A DNA stretch of 64,000 nucleotides from Owenia fusiformis (Eukaryota; Annelida; Polychaeta; Sabellida; Oweniidae): positions 14,219,915 to 14,283,914 of the forward strand of contig CAIIXF020000001.1 of assembly GCA_903813345.2 (NCBI GenBank). Reading direction: 5' to 3'. Under the pieces are notes generated by a model. That model did not search any database and was not told the origin of the DNA. It saw nothing but the letters and a program-made list of their open reading frames with translations. A program made the translations under genes and the position numbers. Shown one piece after another: positions 62,001 through 64,000 of the stretch (position 1 is its first letter; every line of letters starts with the position of its first letter).

Positions 62001-62708
62001 GCATAAGTGTTAATGAAACAAAACCTTTAAATTCAATAATCAAAAATGTCTAAAACATTTTAGTCATGAGAAAATAGTATTGAATGATTAATCATTATTT
62101 TCAACTTGCATGTAATATTTTAAGTGGCTTGACACAGTAATACAGCTGAATGGAATCAATACAATATAAGCTTTTTAAGATATCTAGATACCTACCTTTC
62201 ACACATTTCAAAGACAAACAGGCAAATGCAGCCAAAGAGAACAGCACTAAGATGTTTCCAGTATTGTACAAGTCGACTCCTCTCTACCTGGTCCTGTAAG
62301 AAAAACACATATGCAATCGCTTATAATGATTCAATCTCAGGACCTATGGTTTTGGATTGGATTGCTTTATAAGACCCAAGAGCCCAAACATACTTCTGGA
62401 TTTTGAAATAAAATTGGAGCAACACTATATGTTTTAATCAATGGTCAAAACCGATATCTCATACATATTTAATTTTCCCCTTTTCATGTGATTATGACTC
62501 ATAGAACAGCATCTTTCATTCCCCTTAGTTTGCTTAAATAAACAGAATCATTAGCTATAGTAAGCAATTGGCTGACTCACCATCATATGTTCGCCACTGA
62601 ATATAATCCAGAAGCACATGAGGAAGGAGTAGAAGACACCCTGTCTAATGTCACTCAAAAGCAACATGAAGGGGAAGTCAAACCACAGGGTGAACCACTC
62701 AATAGGCA
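38040..62708 (-). CDS. WLS: Wntless (GPR177/Evi), C-terminal seven coding exons; 5' part beyond window
   Basis: Wntless is the multipass carrier that escorts lipid-modified Wnt proteins from the ER/Golgi to the cell surface. Exons found by homology and splice phase: 62581-62708, 62196-62293, 61647-61710, 60784-60927, 60378-60528, 39724-39810, 38040-38131 (stop TAA at 38040-38042). Together they encode about 253 residues. Diagnostic segments are [97 protein letters not shown] and LYAPSHK. The acidic C-terminal tail ends in SFARKAAAD, unlike the vertebrate tail. The donor after 61647 is GTATCC. The intron 39811-60377 is 20.6 kb and houses the Toll-like receptor genes on the opposite strand. The N-terminal half was not found up to 64000. 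Confidence 0.93.
38380..38512. repeat. ~52-bp tandem repeat, 2.5 copies
   Basis: TCAGCATGAGAGAAGTCTCA then CAAGTGCAGTCCATATTA repeated, in the last WLS intron. Confidence 0.8.
38880..39225. repeat. ~42-bp minisatellite, about eight degenerate units
   Basis: Units of TTATGCCTTCATGCCTGTAT, AAATAAGCCCCTCATGGCTA, in the last WLS intron. Confidence 0.8.
39401..39506. repeat. Long hairpin (about 30-bp stem)
   Basis: Arms TGTCCTAAGGTTACAATACA and its near-perfect complement around a short loop at about 39452-39468. It lies ~220 bp from WLS exon 39724-39810, in the 3' terminal intron. Confidence 0.75.
39869..40028. mobile_element. ~120-bp MITE, expanded copy 8
   Basis: Same family with an internally repeated CCAAACACCAA segment (about 160 bp in all). 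Lies ~60 bp upstream of WLS exon 39724-39810 in transcript direction. Confidence 0.65.
40200..41870 (-). mobile_element. Decayed 5'-truncated LINE fragment
   Basis: The minus strand encodes the end of a reverse transcriptase: [19 protein letters not shown], the catalytic [14 protein letters not shown], then after a frameshift near 41440 a C-terminal part with [18 protein letters not shown] and [15 protein letters not shown]. The left end near 40200 is A-rich and not clearly bounded. Upstream blocks are missing, so the element is 5'-truncated and dead. It sits in the big WLS intron, close to exon 39724-39810. It is more decayed than the other two LINEs. Confidence 0.82.
41868..42300. other. 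Probable transposon fragment with an 11-bp palindrome
   Basis: CCGGGGGTTCG and CGAACCCCCGG flank a short spacer at 41886-41918. A minus-strand frame (42279-42085) with [17 protein letters not shown] looks coding-like but I do not recognise it. Next to the decayed LINE. Confidence 0.35.
42578..44420. mobile_element. Second copy of the 32791 foldback element, interrupted by another insertion
   Basis: 42578-42813 and 44256-44420 match, inverted, the contiguous stretch 33205-33618. They are split by the 1.44-kb insertion 42814-44255. The other end is missing. Confidence 0.8.
42814..44255. mobile_element. 1.44-kb insertion with hairpin ends and TAA target duplication
   Basis: Compared with the unbroken copy at 33365-33395, the insertion site is duplicated as TAA (42811-42813 and 44256-44258). 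One end is CTAGAAGATTGCAAGCAATC, a palindrome next to CTAG; the other is GGAGGCCCCCCGATGGGGCC, a hairpin. The interior repeats TGACCTTTGACCTTGAC motifs and has no open frame. On the minus strand a hairpin followed by CTAG recalls a Helitron 3' end, but the 5' end does not fit. Confidence 0.8.
44460..46195. other. WLS intron sequence without a recognised gene
   Basis: AT-rich sequence with only the possible exon at 45359. Short frames such as 44635-44865 show no family resemblance or internal structure. Confidence 0.5.
45359..45494 (-). other. Possible orphan first coding exon
   Basis: Minus-strand ATG near 45468 begins [20 protein letters not shown] and runs to a GTAAGT-like donor at about 45366. 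Basic and coding-like, but no continuation was found. It could be the first exon of a transposon gene. Confidence 0.25.
46200..48115 (-). mobile_element. 5'-truncated LINE retrotransposon (reverse transcriptase, CR1/Jockey-like)
   Basis: Read on the minus strand, one open frame runs from the junction with the TLR fragment near 48115 to 46405. It contains reverse-transcriptase blocks [42 protein letters not shown] and the catalytic YADDTSLH, then the C-terminal region with [16 protein letters not shown] (a Cys-His motif). The element ends in an (ATA)n/poly-A-like tail at about 46200-46225, typical of LINE 3' ends. The endonuclease and 5' part are missing. Few lesions in the remaining frame suggest a recent insertion. 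Clade assignment is tentative. Confidence 0.9.
48116..49242 (+). pseudogene. Toll-like receptor duplicate, 5'-truncated with two frameshifts
   Basis: This matches the last ~1.13 kb of the intact TLR (56399-57522) almost base for base: last LRRs, C-terminal cap, membrane span and TIR domain. The match begins abruptly at the LINE junction near 48116, so the signal peptide and most LRRs are gone. Near 48295 an extra base shifts the frame and gives a TAA. Near 48985 two bases are missing relative to the intact copy, giving an early stop after the TIR box-2 region. The last ~210 bp (49030-49242) are practically identical to the intact gene. No full receptor can be made; a soluble or membrane-anchored TIR fragment from 48303-48998 is conceivable but unsupported. 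Confidence 0.9.
49250..52915. repeat. ~62-bp minisatellite after the TLR pseudogene (split by a LINE)
   Basis: Units like TTTATCAACTTATTCAAG, AACATGTATTGGTAATTG, TTTATGGAATACAGAGACTG. Present at 49320-49880 and 52285-52915, with the LINE 49885-52285 inserted. Confidence 0.85.
49885..52285 (-). mobile_element. 5'-truncated LINE inserted into the TLR-flanking minisatellite
   Basis: Minus-strand reverse-transcriptase frames at 51069-52285 and 50024-51064, separated by a frameshift near 51065. Blocks seen are [69 protein letters not shown] and the catalytic [11 protein letters not shown]; the end carries [19 protein letters not shown]. The 3' tail is A/T-rich (AAATA-type) at about 49885-49910. 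Both flanks are the same ~62-bp minisatellite (TTTATCAACTTATTCAAG), so insertion followed growth of the array. The frameshift means this copy cannot move by itself. The predicted start of the upstream frame lies in satellite sequence and is not part of the element. Confidence 0.88.
52920..53770. repeat. Duplicated TLR 3' flank, copy 1
   Basis: 52920-53060, 53545-53700 match 59445-59575 and 59745-60015: GGGATACCCAT, CAAGCAAGATTTGAACACCT, ATGACAATATGCATACAGCA. Shows that the TLR duplication extends several kb downstream of the gene. Confidence 0.85.
53241..53537. mobile_element. ~300-bp MITE (hAT-like) present in one TLR flank only
   Basis: Inverted ends CAGTGGCGTAGCGT / ACGCTACGCCATTG. The matching flank of the other TLR copy (59735-59750) has the empty site, and a TATAT duplication flanks the insertion. 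Confidence 0.8.
53777..53815 (-). pseudogene. Relic of WLS exon 39724-39810 with its acceptor
   Basis: 39 bp match the acceptor and first codons of the real exon (39780-39818) with three differences. The splice acceptor TTTCCAG is intact. The frame reads GVYGI then a stop. It sits between the two TLR copies, inside the same WLS intron. Confidence 0.7.
54060..54942. repeat. Composite repeat, fourth copy, directly upstream of the intact TLR
   Basis: AGCAACTCCACAGATTAGCA start, six or so degenerate ~120-bp units, and a GAACTTTGTTCGGTGGGATA end about 200 bp before the TLR start codon. Confidence 0.75.
55138..57522 (+). CDS. Toll-like receptor, intact single-exon gene (794 aa)
   Basis: Pattern-recognition receptor with signal peptide, leucine-rich-repeat ectodomain, one membrane span and a cytosolic TIR domain. 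The real start may be Met23 (55204), which begins a normal signal peptide, [16 protein letters not shown] Cys cluster at 55-67 ([15 protein letters not shown]) is the N-terminal cap. LRRs run to about 495, then the C-terminal cap with NPLVCGC. The transmembrane helix is about 563-585. The TIR domain starts at 613 with [11 protein letters not shown] (box 1); the BB loop is DDRNFRPG at 648-655 with the key Pro kept, and box 3 is LFWRKL. A single C-terminal cap makes it a vertebrate-like (single-cysteine-cluster) TLR. It is nested in a WLS intron on the opposite strand. AATAAA is at 57549-57554. Confidence 0.93.
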   Translation: MININITFGGLMRCNYYSREITMLFELFLICFISTLQYDDVAGVQKYENSTSLGCNKCKCNGTFVDCANVKLDYLPGDFPSNITGLSLAKCGLTALNDTELGTLYKHLRHLDIRDNKIAELKNATFAGLNELEYLDMGGNKYRADKIDPFVFSSLPNILEIIVRGYGNYDQNKDLERNVSKAWFDTFKGLENSTIERITFDAITVNPIILEKDIFIPLSNTKLKYLRLYNIRLVEIDMNSLLYLPFLEEIDISMNSLQMDLRYLDTYRNLYNSKLRHVIFHDNVQNYKPQKHYELLPEFIAKFFTINFPKTIEEINFSKSTMTRGVGCYMSYGFKLERDNAIKKFDISNFKLMQRLGPMLGLVHLKEFYLQGIGSELFPSTVTCDNGAFESIEMLNMSHNFMNLSDKTINDSFKMFTNCTKLRHIDLSYNKMNKMPFTMFSKSNALITINLGGNDLKQLNIDIEEAINLEKLDISNNQFQTLPTNVQNIIDHSNKVSNVTLQVGLKGNPLVCGCHSFDIIAWMKDHSKNIMQWDTLECTYFNDTKVKMHAIHLPGLKFSCWKSVILAGVIPSGIMLLFVCVVILTYRKRYKLHYLYLQLRAALRRHGKENDAFDFDAFISYSSLDRTWGQGTLYATLVGNHHYRICIDDRNFRPGAFISDIIVDAINRSNKVILLISQNFLRSKWCTYELNIARGELANRGRDCIILILKEPINVLPKELITPTLQSLLDTRVYLEWSDNADRQALFWRKLCDALGDPGPQNEEQGGSEYTMLQNEEDEQLVQDFLRENRPLLE
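57549..57554 (+). terminator. Putative polyadenylation signal of the TLR gene
   Basis: AATAAA 27 bp after the stop codon; partly preserved as ATAAAT after the pseudogene. Confidence 0.45.
57600..58080. repeat. ~62-bp minisatellite after the intact TLR
   Basis: Same unit as in the flank of the TLR pseudogene, about seven copies, directly after the 3' UTR. Confidence 0.85.
58422..58985. mobile_element. Hairpin-headed foldback element downstream of the intact TLR
   Basis: A ~155-bp palindrome (AATAATGATAGGCCATTC arms, loop ACGAACCGAAGGTGAG) is followed by a core bounded by GATTCAAACAT (58580) and ATGTTTGAATC (58973). Same plan and related ends as the element at 8395. Confidence 0.7.
59400..60020. 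repeat. Duplicated TLR 3' flank, copy 2
   Basis: Matches 52920-53700 but lacks the 53241 MITE. Ends ~360 bp from WLS exon 60378-60528. Confidence 0.85.
61290..61364 (-). repeat. Short foldback repeat, copy 2 (inverted)
   Basis: Reverse-complement match to 10511-10590, in the WLS intron between exons 60784 and 61647. Confidence 0.7.
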
Positions 62709-62710
62709 CT

Positions 62711-63050
62711 GAAATAAGAGCAAATGAGATTAGTTCTTTCATATAAGCATTGGCAATGCATTGCTACAATTTTACAGCAATATGTTGAAATGAAAGCAAA
62801 TAAAAGCAAATGAGATTAGTTCTTTCATATAAACTTTAGCAATGCATTGCTACAATTTCACAGCAATATGTTGAAGTGAAAGCAAATAAGAGCAAATGAG
62901 ATTAGTTCTTTCATATAAACTTTGGCAATGCATTGCTACAATTTCACAGCAATATGTTGAAATGAAAGCAAATAAAAGCAAATGAGATTAGTTCTTTCAT
63001 ATAAACTTTGGCAATGCATTGCTACAATTTTACAGCAATATCTTGAAATG
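62711..63050. repeat. 86-bp tandem repeat, four copies, against a WLS exon
   Basis: AGCAAATGAGATTAGTTCTT recurs every 86 bp (62724, 62810, 62896, 62982 for ATGAGAT). The first copy includes the polypyrimidine tract and acceptor of WLS exon 62581-62708 (minus strand). Confidence 0.85.
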
Positions 63051-63253
63051 TGGGTAGCATCAAAGGAAATCTAGAGGGAGTCCTTCACTGTATCTTCAGC
63101 AAGTGTCACAGTTTTGATAGTATTTTGCCCCTAAACATGTATGCTCCAACTGAGTGGAACAGTTGTTGTATCTTATTGATGAAGGGGACTGCTTTTATGC
63201 AAAGCTTTTATGTTAGTTTATTGTTGTATACGTGTAGCATTATACTATACAAG

Positions 63254-63650
63254 GTAGAGGTGTCAAGTATTAACCGGTTAACCGGTTAACCGCCGATAAT
63301 GCCTTGACCGGTCTGCGTTTTTATGGGTGGTTAGTTGACCGTGTATAATTCTGTTATTTCCCGCGCTTATATTGCATACTAATCTGTTTGGTTTTAAAGT
63401 GTCAGTTTCACGTAAGCTACTCATACATGTCATAAGTCCGGTAACTCCTTAAAAACATCCAATCAGCAACTTTAATCCCTTCCACATTGCTTTCCCGCGC
63501 TTACTTTGCATGTTAATCTGTTTGTTTTTCAAGCGTCAGTTTCATGTGAGCTACTCATACATGTGATAGGTCCGATAACTCCTTACAAACATCCAATCAG
63601 CAACTTTAACCCCTTACTTTGCATGTTAATCTGTTTGTTTTTCAAGTGTC
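63254..63650. mobile_element. Likely hAT-type transposon end with ~125-bp tandem subrepeats
   Basis: TAGAGGTGTCAAGTATTAAC followed by CCGGTTAACCGGTTAACC resembles the ends of hAT elements. Behind it are about 2.3 copies of a ~125-bp unit (CCGCGCTTA, TCTGTTTG, CATCCAATCAGCAACTTTAA). The rest, possibly including a transposase, runs past the right edge. Confidence 0.45.
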
Positions 63651-64000
63651 AGCCATGTACTTGTGTAATCAACTCATAGGCCAGATAATTCCTTTAATTT
63701 TACAAATTGCAAAACAATTTCATAAGTAAATTATATGCACTTTTTAATTCGTCAGTTTTGTTATTGTTGTCTATCAACGTCGCCAAAATGTCAAAAGTCA
63801 AAGCCTCGCTTTGGTAGTGAGAAAATTAAAATTAAAATAAACACTAATCAGCTGCAATTCTCGTTGTTTCGGTGCGTTCGTGGAGATTCCAAGGGTAAAC
63901 CAATGTGGTAAGTAATTTAGAGGTACCGGTTGTCAGGTAGTGTATGAATAGAGTAAAGCTTGACGAACGTAAAAAATAAACGCCGATATATCATTTTTCC

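Overview
The window is animal nuclear DNA: AT-rich, gene-sparse and full of repeats, with multi-exon genes whose exons are joined by clean GT-AG introns in matching phase. The gene families (an ENPP1/3-type ecto-phosphodiesterase, Wntless, a single-exon Toll-like receptor, a Mab-21/cGAS-like protein, heparan-sulfate-3-O-sulfotransferase-like enzymes) and the repeat style (many MITEs, foldback elements, GACCTTGACC-type repeats, several LINE fragments) suggest a lophotrochozoan invertebrate, perhaps a bivalve mollusc. The species cannot be fixed from sequence alone.

Two large minus-strand host genes fill most of the window. From 32336 leftwards past the window edge lies an ENPP-like gene. I could trace 25 exons with consistent phases. 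It encodes a type II membrane anchor, a Thr/Glu repeat stem, one complete phosphodiesterase plus nuclease-like module, and the start of a second catalytic module that runs off the left edge. From 62708 to 38040 lie the last seven coding exons of Wntless (WLS); its 5' part is beyond the right edge.

Intronless plus-strand genes sit inside the introns of these hosts. Two tandem HS3ST-like sulfotransferase genes (5338-6510, 8934-9968) lie in the 11.8 kb ENPP intron between the two modules. A Mab-21/cGAS-like receptor gene (22756-24252) lies in ENPP intron 10. An intact Toll-like receptor gene (55138-57522) and a broken, 5'-truncated duplicate (about 48116-49242) lie in the 20.6 kb WLS intron 39811-60377. 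A candidate cyclic-dinucleotide synthase nested inside a gene of the family that degrades cGAMP is the most provocative arrangement here; a functional link is inference.

The rest is mobile DNA: three 5'-truncated LINEs (about 40200-41870, 46200-48115, 49885-52285); a 3.27 kb element with about 540-bp inverted ends and a 3-bp target duplication carrying remains of a FEN/PIN-like nuclease gene (10831-14102); two tandem units carrying the N-terminal domain of Crypton-type recombinase proteins (14597-15692); several elements that begin with a long hairpin sharing a CCGAAGG-like loop; at least eight copies of a ~120-bp MITE; and many minisatellites. No rRNA, tRNA or CRISPR array was seen.
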